Positions 1-8,283 of a DNA stretch of 64,000 nucleotides are shown in pieces; the first letter of the stretch is position 1, and the number at the start of each line of letters is the position of its first letter. A program made the translations under genes and the position numbers. Location: contig NZ_BCRB01000002.1 in the NCBI RefSeq assembly GCF_001552375.1, positions 31,595-95,594 on the forward strand, read 5' to 3'. The notes beneath the pieces are model-generated. The model was given only the letters and a program-made list of their open reading frames with translations, made no database searches and had not been told where the DNA came from. This DNA is from Cellulomonas iranensis NBRC 101100 = JCM 18110 (GTDB lineage: Bacteria; Actinomycetota; Actinomycetes; Actinomycetales; Cellulomonadaceae).

Positions 1-1
1 C

Positions 2-268
2 CACGCCCCGGGGACGCCGGACCAGGCGCCCGTCGGCGTCACCCCGCCGGCGGCGACCGCCCCGCGGCCGGGCGTGCGGGTCAGCACGGTCGTCGGAGGG
101 CTCATCGGCGTCCTGCTCGGCGTGGGCGTGCTGCTCGTCGCCGCGGGGTACACGATCGACGTCGAGCTCGCGGCGATCGTGCTGCTGATCCTGGCGGGCG
201 TGGGGCTCATCCTCGGCCCGCTCGTGCAGGGGATGCGCCGTGGCCGCGAGGCCCGGGTGCCGCGCTGA
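2..268 (+). CDS. C-terminal end of a membrane protein (5' end outside window)
   Basis: The frame is open from the left edge of the window and ends at a TGA, so the true start lies upstream. The visible 88 residues are a proline/alanine-rich linker followed by two hydrophobic segments separated by a short turn, then a short basic tail ending RREARVPR-like. This is the look of a small or C-terminally anchored integral membrane protein with a cytoplasmic basic tail. An internal GTG at 74 could start a 64-residue protein, but the continuous open frame upstream makes a truncated longer gene more likely. I do not recognise a family. Two hairpins directly downstream mark the end of its transcript. 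Confidence 0.6.
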   Translation, partial: HAPGTPDQAPVGVTPPAATAPRPGVRVSTVVGGLIGVLLGVGVLLVAAGYTIDVELAAIVLLILAGVGLILGPLVQGMRRGREARVPR

Positions 269-274
269 ACCGCC

Positions 275-310
275 GCCGGGGCGCACGGTGGAGGAACCGT
301 GCGCCCCGGC
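275..310 (+). terminator. 15-bp hairpin, first of a stacked pair
   Basis: Perfect inverted repeat: arm 275-289 pairs with arm 296-310 around a 6-base loop. It begins seven bases after the stop codon at 268 and has no clear U-tract, as is usual for high-GC actinobacterial terminators. A second perfect hairpin follows ten bases later. Confidence 0.7.
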
Positions 311-319
311 GGGACGACC

Positions 320-352
320 GAAGGCCGGTACCCGTGTCGGGTACCGGCCTTC
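320..352. terminator. 15-bp hairpin, second of a stacked pair
   Basis: Perfect inverted repeat: arm 320-334 pairs with 338-352 around the 3-base loop TGT. It lies between a plus-strand gene ending at 268 and a minus-strand gene ending at 418, so it can serve both converging transcripts. Confidence 0.75.
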
Positions 353-417
353 GTGCGTCTGCCGTGCGGTCCGCTCACCGGACCGCGCGGGGCGCGACCC
401 GTGGAGGGAGCGGGTGC

Positions 418-882
418 TCAGACGTTCTGGACGACGGGCGCGGCGGTGGTCGCCTCGACCCGGGCGGCGATGCGACGCAGGGTCTCGCCGGTGATGATGA
501 AGACGACGCCGAGGCCGAAGACCAGCAGGGCGACGCCGAACGCGACGACCGAGGTGAACAGCGAGGCCCGCAGGAACGAGCCGTTCATCATGGTCTCGCG
601 GACCGGGTCCTCGCGGTCGAGCTGCGAGTAGGTCTTGCCGCCCGACGCGTCGAGCGCGTGGTGGTTGATGATGTCGGCCTGCGCCCACGCCTCCCACGGC
701 GTGTCGACGATCGCGCCGCCGAACGCCGCGGCGTCCTCGGACACGGTGATCTGCTCGGCGCGCAGGTTGCTGGACACGGCGATCCAGGTGCCCGTGCCGG
801 CGACGGCGAAGAGCGCGCCGAACACCATGACGACGATCGCCAGGGCCTTGATGTGGGCGGGCTTGCTCTGCACTGCGGACAT
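418..882 (-). CDS. Conserved actinobacterial two-helix membrane protein
   Basis: A 154-residue protein with one hydrophobic segment near residues 12-35, an external region of about 65 residues containing the run INHHALDASGGKTYSQLDRE, and a second hydrophobic segment near 105-132, then a short tail. From memory, this architecture matches small actinobacterial membrane proteins that databases often name aromatic ring-opening dioxygenase LigA. Nothing here supports that name: there is no extradiol dioxygenase fold and the protein is mostly membrane and loop. The ATG at 882 is chosen because GGGGAGA lies eight bases upstream; the frame stays open further upstream without a good start. It is a single gene with about 350 bases of free DNA upstream. 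Function unknown. Confidence 0.8.
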   Translation of the reverse strand: MSAVQSKPAHIKALAIVVMVFGALFAVAGTGTWIAVSSNLRAEQITVSEDAAAFGGAIVDTPWEAWAQADIINHHALDASGGKTYSQLDREDPVRETMMNGSFLRASLFTSVVAFGVALLVFGLGVVFIITGETLRRIAARVEATTAAPVVQNV

Positions 883-1232
883 GGTCGTTCTCCCCGATCG
901 GCTTGCGGTGTACCCCCACGGTCGGGACCGCATCGCTGCCGGTCCCGGTGAGCGGTCGTGCTCACGTAAGAAAGCGTCGTCGCAGGTCGAGCGGATCCCG
1001 TGGGACTCTGGTCCCTCGGGGTACCGCGACGTATCACCCGTGCGGGTGACTCGCTTCTCGACCCCGGACCAAAGGCCCGACGCCCCCCTGGACCTGCGAC
1101 GATACACGAAAGCGCAGGTCAGCCTCAGTTTCCCACCGCTGCGGGCGTTCGGCACGTCCACGATGCCCGTTCCGCCCGGTGTCCCGCGGACGGAGCACGC
1201 GTGCGTCCGCCCCGCTGCCGGGAAGCCCGGGC
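883..1232. other. 350-bp intergenic region with one dyad
   Basis: No gene-like frame is convincing here. The stretch must hold the promoter of the minus-strand gene starting at 882 and the 3' end of the glycosyltransferase transcript ending at 1233. It has a weak dyad (924-930 with 940-946) and a clear palindrome at 1034-1049, listed separately. Confidence 0.5.
1034..1049. promoter_or_regulatory. 16-bp palindrome, possible operator
   Basis: TCACCCGTGCGGGTGA has perfect 7-base arms around a 2-base centre. It lies about 150 bases upstream of the start at 882. The half-site TCACCCG also occurs in the motif at 18632-18643 and 19277-19288. It could bind a dimeric regulator; no protein can be assigned. 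Confidence 0.35.
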
Positions 1233-2363
1233 TCAGCGCGCGGCGAGCCCGGCAGCGCGCGCGTACTGCGCGTCGGCGGCCGCCAGCACGTGCTCCCAGT
1301 CGAACGGCGGCCGTGTCGTGCACGCGCGCGTGCGCATCGCGGCGAGCAGCTCGCGGTCGCGTGCGAGCAGCACGACCGCCTCGACCATCTCCGCGTCGTC
1401 CGCGACGAGGAAGCCGTCGAGCCCGTCGGTGACGAACTCCCCCACGCCGGTCCCGGCGTGCGCGAGCACCGCGAGCCCCGCCGTGCGCGCCTCGAGCGCG
1501 GCGATCCCGAACGCCTCGAGCCGCGCCGGAGCGAGGAAGACGTCGGCGTCGGCGTACGTCTCGCGCACCTGCGCACGCGGCAGGCGGCCGCGCAGGTCCA
1601 CGACGTCCTGCAGCCCCGCGGCGGCCACGCGGGCGCGCACGGCGTCGCGCGCCGGCCCGTCGCCGACGAGCGTGAGCCGCAGCGCACCGGGCGGCAGCCG
1701 TCGCGCGGCCGCGGCGACCACGTCGACCAGCGGCACGGCCCGCTTGCGGGGCGCGAGGCGCATGGTCGCGACCAGGTGCACCGGGCCGTCGTGCACCACG
1801 GGCGCGTCCGGCGCCGGCGCCCACGCCTCGAGGTCGATGCCGTTGGGCACGACGTCGACGCGCGCGTCGAACAGGGCGCGCACGCGCTCGGCGGCGGCAC
1901 CGCTGACGGCGCTCAGCGCGGCGGGGACGTCGCGCCAGCGGGTGCGGGGCACCACGTGGCGGCCGATGTCGGCGAGGCCGTCGAGCATGCAGTGCCACGT
2001 GATCGCGGTCGGCAGGCCCAGCGCGGTCGCGACGCGCACGCCGTCGAACGCGAACGGGGACACGACGCCCGCGTGCACGTGCACGGCGTCCGGCCGCAGG
2101 TCCCGCAGCACCGCGCGCGTCAGCCGCGCACCGGTCAGCGGGTTGACGGGCAGGTCGAACGGCAGCCGGGCCCCCAGCCGGTGCACGTGCACGCCGTCCT
2201 CGACGTCGACGACGCCGCCGCGCTCACCGCCCTCGCCGAGCGTCGCCGTGAGCACGTGCACGTCGTGCCCCGCGCGGGCCTGGTGACGTGCGAGGTCCCC
2301 GACCTGCGTCTCGATGCCGCCCGTGCGCGGCGCGAAGCAGTCCGAGACGTGGACGACCCGCAC
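1233..2363 (-). CDS. GT-B fold glycosyltransferase, family 4 type
   Basis: A 376-residue protein. The N-terminus carries the glycine-rich loop of retaining GT4 enzymes (VSDCFAPRTGGIETQV), the middle has VPNGID, and the C-terminal domain has RLAPRKR (donor-phosphate region) and a PARLEAFGIAALEA segment, the E-x7-E nucleotide-sugar signature. It probably transfers a sugar from a nucleotide donor to a lipid or glycan at the inner face of the membrane, as PimB-like enzymes do; donor and acceptor cannot be read from sequence. The GTG at 2363 is chosen because it begins the first beta strand (VRVVHVSD) and lies five bases after the stop of the DUF3817 gene, suggesting translational coupling in a guaA-DUF3817-GT operon. 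Confidence 0.85.
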   Translation of the reverse strand: MRVVHVSDCFAPRTGGIETQVGDLARHQARAGHDVHVLTATLGEGGERGGVVDVEDGVHVHRLGARLPFDLPVNPLTGARLTRAVLRDLRPDAVHVHAGVVSPFAFDGVRVATALGLPTAITWHCMLDGLADIGRHVVPRTRWRDVPAALSAVSGAAAERVRALFDARVDVVPNGIDLEAWAPAPDAPVVHDGPVHLVATMRLAPRKRAVPLVDVVAAAARRLPPGALRLTLVGDGPARDAVRARVAAAGLQDVVDLRGRLPRAQVRETYADADVFLAPARLEAFGIAALEARTAGLAVLAHAGTGVGEFVTDGLDGFLVADDAEMVEAVVLLARDRELLAAMRTRACTTRPPFDWEHVLAAADAQYARAAGLAAR

Positions 2364-2368
2364 GCCGG

Positions 2369-2797
2369 TCAGGCCTCCGCGGGGACGACGGCGTCGATGC
2401 GCGCCGCCGCGTCGCGGTGCACGCGGCGCTCGAGCACGAACGACATGACCGGAACGACGCCCGCGAGCGCCATCGTCACGAGCCGCCCGAGACGCCAGCG
2501 CAGCGTCGACCACAGGTCGAAGACCGTGACGAGGTACACGACGTACACCCAGCCGTGCACCATCGCGATGATCCGCGCGGCCTCGGACCGCGGGTCGCCC
2601 TCGACGTTGAACCCGGGGACCTGCAGGACGTACTTGAGGACCATCTCGACGCACAGCAGCAGCAGCATCACGCCCGTGACCCACGCCATGACGCGGTAGC
2701 GCCGCAGCGAGCCGCGGGCCTTGCGGGCCCACGCGGCCACCTCGGGCGCGGGCGCCGCGGCGGGGGTCGGGACGGGGCCGTTCGCCTCGGTGCTCAC
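2369..2797 (-). CDS. DUF3817 integral membrane protein
   Basis: A 142-residue protein with a variable Pro/Ala-rich N-terminus, then three hydrophobic segments (near residues 40-60, 75-100 and 105-125) with the run MVHGWVYVVYLVTVFDL typical of DUF3817. Family members are small actinobacterial membrane proteins of unknown function, often next to guaA as here. An ATG at 2830 would overlap the end of guaA; the GTG at 2797 is preferred because GAGAGGA precedes it by six bases. It sits 23 bases after guaA and five before the glycosyltransferase, so the three are probably co-transcribed. Confidence 0.8.
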   Translation of the reverse strand: MSTEANGPVPTPAAAPAPEVAAWARKARGSLRRYRVMAWVTGVMLLLLCVEMVLKYVLQVPGFNVEGDPRSEAARIIAMVHGWVYVVYLVTVFDLWSTLRWRLGRLVTMALAGVVPVMSFVLERRVHRDAAARIDAVVPAEA

Positions 2798-2820
2798 GCT
2801 GGTCCTCTCGTCGTCGCCGG

Positions 2821-4422
2821 TCACTCCCACTCGATCGTGCCCGGCGGCTTGCTCGTGACGTCGAGCACGACGCGGTTGACCTCGGGCACCTCGTTGGTGA
2901 TGCGCGTGGAGATCGTCGCGAGCACGTCGTACGGCAGGCGGGTCCAGTCGGCCGTCATGGCGTCCTCCGACGACACGGGCCGCAGCACGATCGGGTGCCC
3001 GTAGGTGCGCCCGTCGCCCTGCACGCCGACGGACCGCACGTCACCCAGCAGCACGACCGGGCACTGCCAGATCTCGCGGTCCAGCCCCGCGCGCGTCAGC
3101 TCTTCGCGCGCGATCGCGTCGGCCGCACGCAGCGTCTCGAGGCGCTCGGCGGTGACCTCGCCGACGATGCGGATCCCCAGGCCGGGGCCGGGGAACGGCT
3201 GGCGCCACACGATCGACTCGGGCACGCCCAGCTCGAGGCCGACCGCGCGCACCTCGTCCTTGAACAGCGTGCGCAGCGGCTCGACGAGCGCGAACTGCAG
3301 GTCGTCGGGCAGGCCGCCCACGTTGTGGTGCGACTTGATGTTGGCCGCGCCCTCGCCGCCGCCGGACTCCACGACGTCGGGGTACAGCGTGCCCTGGACG
3401 AGGAACTTCACGTCCTCGCCGTGCGCGCCGGCGTCCTCGACGACCTCGCGCGCGGCGTCCTCGAACACGCGGATGAACTCGCGCCCGATGATCTTGCGCT
3501 TCGTCTCCGGGTCCGACACGCCCGCGAGCGCCGTGAGGAACCGCTCGCGCGCGTCGACGACCTTGAGCTGCACGCCCGTCGCGGCGACGAAGTCCTGCTC
3601 GACCTGCTCGGCCTCGCCGGTGCGCAGCAGCCCGTGGTCGACGAACACGCACGTGAGCTGGTCGCCGACGGCGCGCTGCACGAGCGCGGCCGCCACGGAC
3701 GAGTCCACGCCGCCCGAGAGCCCGCAGATGACGCGCGCGTCGCCGACCTGCGCGCGGATGCGCTCGACCTGCTCGGCGATGACGTTGCCGGGGTTCCAGT
3801 CGGGGGTCAGGCCCGCGCCCCGGTAGAGGAAGTTCTCGAGCGTGTCCTGGCCCAGCGGCGAGTGCTTGACCTCGGGGTGCCACTGCACGCCGTACAGGCG
3901 CCGCTCGCGGTCCTCGAACGCCGCGACGGGGCTGCCGGCGCTCGTCGCGAGCACCTCGAAGCCCGCGGGCGCGGCGTGCACCGCGTCGCCGTGGCTCATC
4001 CAGACCGTCTGCTGCTCGGGGCTCCCCTCGAGCACGGTCCCGGCGTCGGTGATCTCGACGGCGGTGCCGCCGTACTCGCGCTGGCCGGTCTGCGCGACCG
4101 TGCCGCCCAGGGCCTTGGCCATCGCCTGGAAGCCGTAGCAGATGCCCAGCACGGGCACGCCCGCCTGGAACAGCTCGGGCCCCACGAACGGCGCGCCGTC
4201 GGCGTACACCGACGACGGCCCGCCCGACAGGATGATCGCCGCGGGGTCCTTGGCCAGCATCTGCTCGACCGTGGCCGTGTGCGGCACGATCTCGGAGTAC
4301 ACGTTCGCCTCGCGCACGCGGCGCGCGATCAGCTGCGCGTACTGCGCGCCGAAGTCGACGACGAGGACCGGGCGGTGGGCCGTGGGCTGGGGGGGCGTCG
4401 CGGGCTCGGGGGTCTGCGTCAC
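2821..4422 (-). CDS. guaA: GMP synthase (glutamine-hydrolysing)
   Basis: Converts XMP to GMP with ATP and glutamine, the last step of guanine nucleotide synthesis. The 533-residue length is normal. Residues 18-200 are the class I glutamine amidotransferase with nucleophile Cys95 in GICYGFQ and partner residues His182 and Glu184 in WHPEV. Residues 210-410 are the ATP pyrophosphatase with the P-loop SGGVDS at 236-241. The C-terminal dimerisation domain carries [10 protein letters not shown] and ends GTIEWE. The start is GTG at 4422. A TAGGCT box (4430-4435) seven bases upstream suggests a leaderless transcript, which is an inference. The other GMP pathway genes guaB and guaB3 lie at 50-53 kb. 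Confidence 0.97.
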   Translation of the reverse strand: MTQTPEPATPPQPTAHRPVLVVDFGAQYAQLIARRVREANVYSEIVPHTATVEQMLAKDPAAIILSGGPSSVYADGAPFVGPELFQAGVPVLGICYGFQAMAKALGGTVAQTGQREYGGTAVEITDAGTVLEGSPEQQTVWMSHGDAVHAAPAGFEVLATSAGSPVAAFEDRERRLYGVQWHPEVKHSPLGQDTLENFLYRGAGLTPDWNPGNVIAEQVERIRAQVGDARVICGLSGGVDSSVAAALVQRAVGDQLTCVFVDHGLLRTGEAEQVEQDFVAATGVQLKVVDARERFLTALAGVSDPETKRKIIGREFIRVFEDAAREVVEDAGAHGEDVKFLVQGTLYPDVVESGGGEGAANIKSHHNVGGLPDDLQFALVEPLRTLFKDEVRAVGLELGVPESIVWRQPFPGPGLGIRIVGEVTAERLETLRAADAIAREELTRAGLDREIWQCPVVLLGDVRSVGVQGDGRTYGHPIVLRPVSSEDAMTADWTRLPYDVLATISTRITNEVPEVNRVVLDVTSKPPGTIEWE

Positions 4423-4509
4423 GCAGCCCAGCCTAGTCGCCCCGCGAGCGGGCTCCGGCGTCGCGTCCGGGACCCGGGCGACCCGGCGCGTGCCCCGGGA
4501 GACGCGACC

Positions 4510-4977
4510 TCAGCCGCCCGCGAGCACCAGCACGAGGCCGCGCACGAGCACGAGCGGGAAGATGACGAGACCCGTCGCCATGGCGCCGACCAGGAAGCCG
4601 GGCCGCTCCAGGTCGGGCCGGTCGACGTAGAGGCGGCGGGGGTCGCGCGGGTCCTGGACCACGGGCACCTCCTGCCCCGGCTGGTACTCCCCCGCAGGCA
4701 GCTTCTGATCCGTCAGCACGCCCCCCGGGACGGCGGCCGTGGCGACCACGACCCGTACCGTCGGACGCTCCGTGACAGACCGTCGCTCCATGACGCGGGT
4801 CGCACGCACCTCGAGGACGCGCCCCGTGCCGCGCAGCCCGCGCCGGAACACCCGGTGGCGCCGGTACACGTACGAGAACGCGACCGCGAACACCACCAGG
4901 AAGAGCACGCCGCCGACGCCCACCAGGGCCGCCGTCGCGAGCGGGCTCAGGGGCTGCACCCCCGTGACCGGGTCCAC
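4510..4977 (-). CDS. DUF3592-like membrane protein
   Basis: A 155-residue protein with a membrane segment near residues 15-37, a soluble region of about 85 residues (RGTGRVLEV, then VVQDPRDPRRLYVDRP) and a second membrane segment near 128-150. The pattern of a helix, a small beta-rich domain containing DPxDP and a second helix is that of DUF3592 proteins. The GTG start at 4977 lies four bases after the stop of the lipoprotein gene, so it is probably the last gene of the Tad-linked transcript. Its role is unknown; the position suggests envelope function, but it could be a bystander. Confidence 0.7.
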   Translation of the reverse strand: MDPVTGVQPLSPLATAALVGVGGVLFLVVFAVAFSYVYRRHRVFRRGLRGTGRVLEVRATRVMERRSVTERPTVRVVVATAAVPGGVLTDQKLPAGEYQPGQEVPVVQDPRDPRRLYVDRPDLERPGFLVGAMATGLVIFPLVLVRGLVLVLAGG

Positions 4978-4981
4978 CCGG

Positions 4982-5587
4982 TCAGCCGTCGACGCGCACG
5001 GTGCGCAGCACCTCGTAGGCGACCGAGTCCGCGAGACCGCCGCGCGGGGCCTCGGCCCACACGCCGACGACGCGCGTGCCCGCGGGGTCGCGCGTGGTCA
5101 CGTACTCGACGTCGAGCTCGGTGCCGTCGTCGAGCGTGAGCACGCCGCGCACGGCCACGGCGTGACCGAAGCCCTCCCACGTCAGCGGGACCTGCTCGAG
5201 GTCGCTCGCGATGCCCGACGCGCCCAGCTGCGCGAACGCCGTCGCGGCGGCCGCGTCGACGCCGGCGTCGTCGACGTCCTCGTCGCGCGTGACCGTGAGG
5301 TTCACCTCGGAGCGCGCCGCGCCCTCGCGCTGCAGCACGAGCTGCGTCGTGTCCTCGCCCGACGTGCGCTCGTCGGACGTGAAGTCCGCGGGCACGTCGA
5401 TCCCGATGCCGTCGACCGTCGAGCGGGACGCCCCGTCGACGCCCTCGAGCGTCGTGATGTCCCACCCCCCGGTCGGTGCCGTGGGCGCCGTGGACGACGC
5501 GCCGCCCTCACCCTCGGCCGCGTCCTGCGAGCAGGCCGACAACGTCAGAGCCGCCACCACCGCGACCGCGGCACCCAGCACCCTCAT
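4982..5587 (-). CDS. Secreted lipoprotein of the pilus locus
   Basis: A 201-residue protein. The signal peptide ends in the lipobox LSAC with the acylated Cys at residue 19, followed by a Thr/Ala/Gly-rich tether and a domain of about 150 residues with alternating strands (GIDVPADFTSDER, EVNLTVTRDED, TELDVEYVTTRD). It should be anchored on the outer face of the membrane. The ATG at 5587 is used because it gives a clean signal peptide and overlaps the upstream stop as ATGA; a start at 5605 would add six residues. Its coupling to the giant prepilin-like gene suggests the two products work together, which is inference. I do not recognise a named family. Confidence 0.75.
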   Translation of the reverse strand: MRVLGAAVAVVAALTLSACSQDAAEGEGGASSTAPTAPTGGWDITTLEGVDGASRSTVDGIGIDVPADFTSDERTSGEDTTQLVLQREGAARSEVNLTVTRDEDVDDAGVDAAAATAFAQLGASGIASDLEQVPLTWEGFGHAVAVRGVLTLDDGTELDVEYVTTRDPAGTRVVGVWAEAPRGGLADSVAYEVLRTVRVDG

Positions 5588-6984
5588 GCAGCGCACCCGC
5601 TCCACTCCTTCCAGCCCGTCGGCGTCATGTAGTACGCGTCCGTCGTCTCCGACGACGACGTCGACGCCCCGAGGCTGAACCCTAGGCCACCGACGGCCGG
5701 CGCCTTGAGCGAGAGGGCCGCCGCCAGGAGGTCCTGCGAGCTGACGTCGACGAACTGCGCGGTGATGTCACCGCTGCGCCGCGCCTCGTCGAAGATCAGC
5801 GGGATCGCCGCCGAGGTCGCCATCGAGGGCTGGCCCGCGACGGCCACGGCGCCGAGGCCCGCGAGCGCCGCCGTCACCTGCGTGCGGTTCCGGTCGGTGA
5901 CCGCGAAGTCGGCCGTGAGCGTCAGCCCCTTGCCGTAGCCGTCGCCGATCGGGTAGCCGGCGCCGTTGCTCAGCGCGTACGCGCCCTCGGAGGACGCCGC
6001 ACCGTCGAGCGAGACGTGGTTCAGCTGGCCGTCCGGCCCGACCGTCGCCGCGACGACGAGCTGGACCTGGCCGCTGACCTCGCCGCCCTGCCCCCAGTTC
6101 GGGTCGCTGCTGGAGAAGCCCAGCTGGGCGGCCGCCTCGGCGGTCAGCTCGACCTTGGAGTACACGGTGATGTCGCCGGTCTTCGTGTCGATCTTGGTGC
6201 CGAGCGCGTTCGAGTAGTCGATCGACGCCGAGCCGCCGGCCACGCCGACCCCGACACCGGCGCCCGCGTTGGCGACGACGCCGCCCTCGGCGTACACCGC
6301 GCTCGGGACCGGCGGCACGTACGTGTTGCCCGTCACCCAGTCGATGAGCTGCGAGACGCCCTCGAGGCCGATGCCGACGAGCGGCGCGGCGGGCCCCGTG
6401 GCGGACGCGACGACGTTCTGCGCGAACTTGCGCTGCACCCAGCCGTTGAAGTCCTGGACGTCCTCGATCGAGTCGAACGTGAACTCGGCACCGCCGCCGG
6501 CGTGCAGGCCCGCGGCCGCCTCGGCGCTCAGCTCGACCGAGCCGCCGTAGCCCATGATCTCGAGACCGCCGTGCGCCTCGCCGGCGCTCGCGACGGCCTT
6601 GACCGCGACGTCGCCGTTCAGCGTCACGCGGTACGTGCCGTCGCTGAGCCGGTCGACCGACAGCTGTCCCTCGCTGCCGAGGTCGACGAACGCGATCGAG
6701 ACGCCCGCCTGGACCGTCGTGGTGTCCGTGCCGAGCGTGCAGGCCCGCTCGGGCTCGCGGTCGACGTCGATCTGACCGGCGCCGCCGCAGTCCGCGTCGA
6801 ACGCGTCGCACAGCTTCGCGACGATGGTGTCGCCCACGGGCAGCACCCACATCGCGATGCCCGCGATGAGCGCCACGACCACGGCGACCGCACCGACGTA
6901 CTCGACCAGCCCGGCGCCCTCGTCGCCGCGGACGCGCGCGGTGCGCGCGTCCGACGGCCGGCACCCGTCGTGACCCTTGCTCAT
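5584..6984 (-). CDS. Giant prepilin-like surface protein with Flp-type cleavage site
   Basis: A 466-residue protein. Residues 1-45 mirror the Flp pilin of this locus: a charged leader, then DEG-AGLVEYVG followed by a hydrophobic helix. Gly23 followed by Ala-Gly-Leu-Val-Glu-Tyr fits the prepilin peptidase rule (cut after Gly, Glu at +5, Tyr at +6). Cleavage would leave a mature protein of about 443 residues, far larger than a normal Flp pilin of roughly 40-60. The rest is rich in Gly, Ala, Ser, Thr and Val with strand-like repeats; VELSAEAAAGL and VELTAEAAAQL look like two copies of one motif. There are few cysteines (a pair near residues 39 and 47, one near the end). It could be a tip adhesin, a pilus-attached surface layer or a minor pilin. 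Function is unknown, the gene is certain. Confidence 0.8.
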   Translation of the reverse strand: MSKGHDGCRPSDARTARVRGDEGAGLVEYVGAVAVVVALIAGIAMWVLPVGDTIVAKLCDAFDADCGGAGQIDVDREPERACTLGTDTTTVQAGVSIAFVDLGSEGQLSVDRLSDGTYRVTLNGDVAVKAVASAGEAHGGLEIMGYGGSVELSAEAAAGLHAGGGAEFTFDSIEDVQDFNGWVQRKFAQNVVASATGPAAPLVGIGLEGVSQLIDWVTGNTYVPPVPSAVYAEGGVVANAGAGVGVGVAGGSASIDYSNALGTKIDTKTGDITVYSKVELTAEAAAQLGFSSSDPNWGQGGEVSGQVQLVVAATVGPDGQLNHVSLDGAASSEGAYALSNGAGYPIGDGYGKGLTLTADFAVTDRNRTQVTAALAGLGAVAVAGQPSMATSAAIPLIFDEARRSGDITAQFVDVSSQDLLAAALSLKAPAVGGLGFSLGASTSSSETTDAYYMTPTGWKEWSGCAA

Positions 6985-7102
6985 CGCCTGCCTCCTCGGT
7001 TCACGACGGACGTTACAGAGCGGGCCGCGGCCCGGTCGTGGGCCCGGGCTCCCCCACGGGGCCCAGGCCCGACCCGGGTCGCAGGGCCCAGCCGGCGCCG
7101 CG

Positions 7103-8233
7103 TCACGGGCCCGCCACCAGTCGCGTCTCCGCGAGGAACGCGCCGATGCCCGACGGCGGCGCGAACGGCGGCGGCGGGGGCGGCGGGGGCGGCGGCGTCC
7201 AGTCCGGGTCGTCCGGGTCGGGGGTGGGCGTCGGCGTCGGCGTCGGGGTGGGCGTCGGTGCCGGCGCCACCGTGCGGCACGTGCCGCGCACGAGGTAGCC
7301 GAGCGTGCGACCCGAACGGCACACGCCCGAGCTCAGGCGCAGCTCGGCGGTGGCGACCTGCTCGACGCGCTTGCCGGAGTGCGGGACCGCGTCGAGGCTG
7401 CGCACGCGCACGGTCACCCGCGCGCGGGGCACGTCGACGTCGAGCGACAGGAGCTCGGCGTCGTTGGCCTGCGCGAAGGACCGCGCCGACCCGACCATCG
7501 CGCCCCCCGTGAACGCGCCGAGGTCCGTCCCGGCGAAGTCCCAGAAGTCGTCGGCGTCGCTCGCCCACCGCGCGCGGTCGAACGCACCCCGCACGCCGTC
7601 GCGCCAGGTGTCGGCCGCGGCGAGGGCGGCCGCGTCGGCGGCCGTGCGCGACTCGCGTGCGTCCGAGGTCGCCGACCCGACGACCGCGACCACGAGCAGC
7701 GCGGCCGCGACGAGGCCGGCGACCGCCGGGATGATCAGCAGGTTCGTCGCGCCCCGGTCGTCGGCGAGCGACCTGCGGTAGCGCAGCGGGAGCCGCTCGG
7801 CCTCGCCGGGCGAGACGAACAGCACGGACAGCAGCGGGAAGGCCACCCACGTGAGCAGGTCCAGCGCCAGGCGCCACGACCACAGCGACGTCCCGCTCGC
7901 GAGGGCGCCGAGGACGCCGAGGACGAGCTGCAGCGACCACGCGACCGCCGCCGCGACGACGACGGTCGGCAGCACCTCGCGGCGCTCGTCGAAGCCGCGC
8001 CGGCTCCGGTAGGAGCGCACCGCGACGACGCCGACGCACGTGAGTCGCACGGCCGAGAGCACCCAGCCGATCGCGAGCGCGGTGGTCGGGTCGATCGCGA
8101 GGAGGAAGGTCGCGAACGCCGGCAGGAGCAGCCAGTACAGGAGCGCGAAGGTGAGCAGGTCCAGCACGACGAACAGCGCCACCGTGCGCCAGTCGACGCG
8201 TCGCGCGGACGCGCGCGGCGTGGTCCAGGACAT
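7103..8233 (-). CDS. TadG-like pilus assembly protein with extra N-terminal membrane domain
   Basis: A 376-residue protein in two parts. Residues 15-142 hold about four hydrophobic segments. Residues 158-300 look like a TadE/TadG-type protein: DDRGATNLLIIPAVAG, one membrane helix, then the signature run SRTAADAAALAAADTW. Unlike the other pilin-like proteins here, it lacks Glu at +5 after the Gly, as is common in TadG-like members. The C-terminus has a Thr-Pro repeat followed by a run of ten prolines and a short tail, probably a wall-spanning rod. The ATG at 8233 follows the OmpA-like gene by 50 bases. It probably takes part in pilus assembly at the outer membrane face or cell wall. The fused N-terminal membrane domain is not part of standard TadG. 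Confidence 0.75.
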   Translation of the reverse strand: MSWTTPRASARRVDWRTVALFVVLDLLTFALLYWLLLPAFATFLLAIDPTTALAIGWVLSAVRLTCVGVVAVRSYRSRRGFDERREVLPTVVVAAAVAWSLQLVLGVLGALASGTSLWSWRLALDLLTWVAFPLLSVLFVSPGEAERLPLRYRRSLADDRGATNLLIIPAVAGLVAAALLVVAVVGSATSDARESRTAADAAALAAADTWRDGVRGAFDRARWASDADDFWDFAGTDLGAFTGGAMVGSARSFAQANDAELLSLDVDVPRARVTVRVRSLDAVPHSGKRVEQVATAELRLSSGVCRSGRTLGYLVRGTCRTVAPAPTPTPTPTPTPTPDPDDPDWTPPPPPPPPPPFAPPSGIGAFLAETRLVAGP

Positions 8234-8283
8234 GCGGTGCTCGCTCTCTGCTCGGGGCGGCGCCGGGGCGGGGAGCCGCGGCG

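Noticed and set aside
7200..7265. Short tandem GGCGTC-like repeats as a possible regulatory repeat array
   Set aside because: They simply encode the Thr-Pro run of the TadG-like protein and stay in frame.
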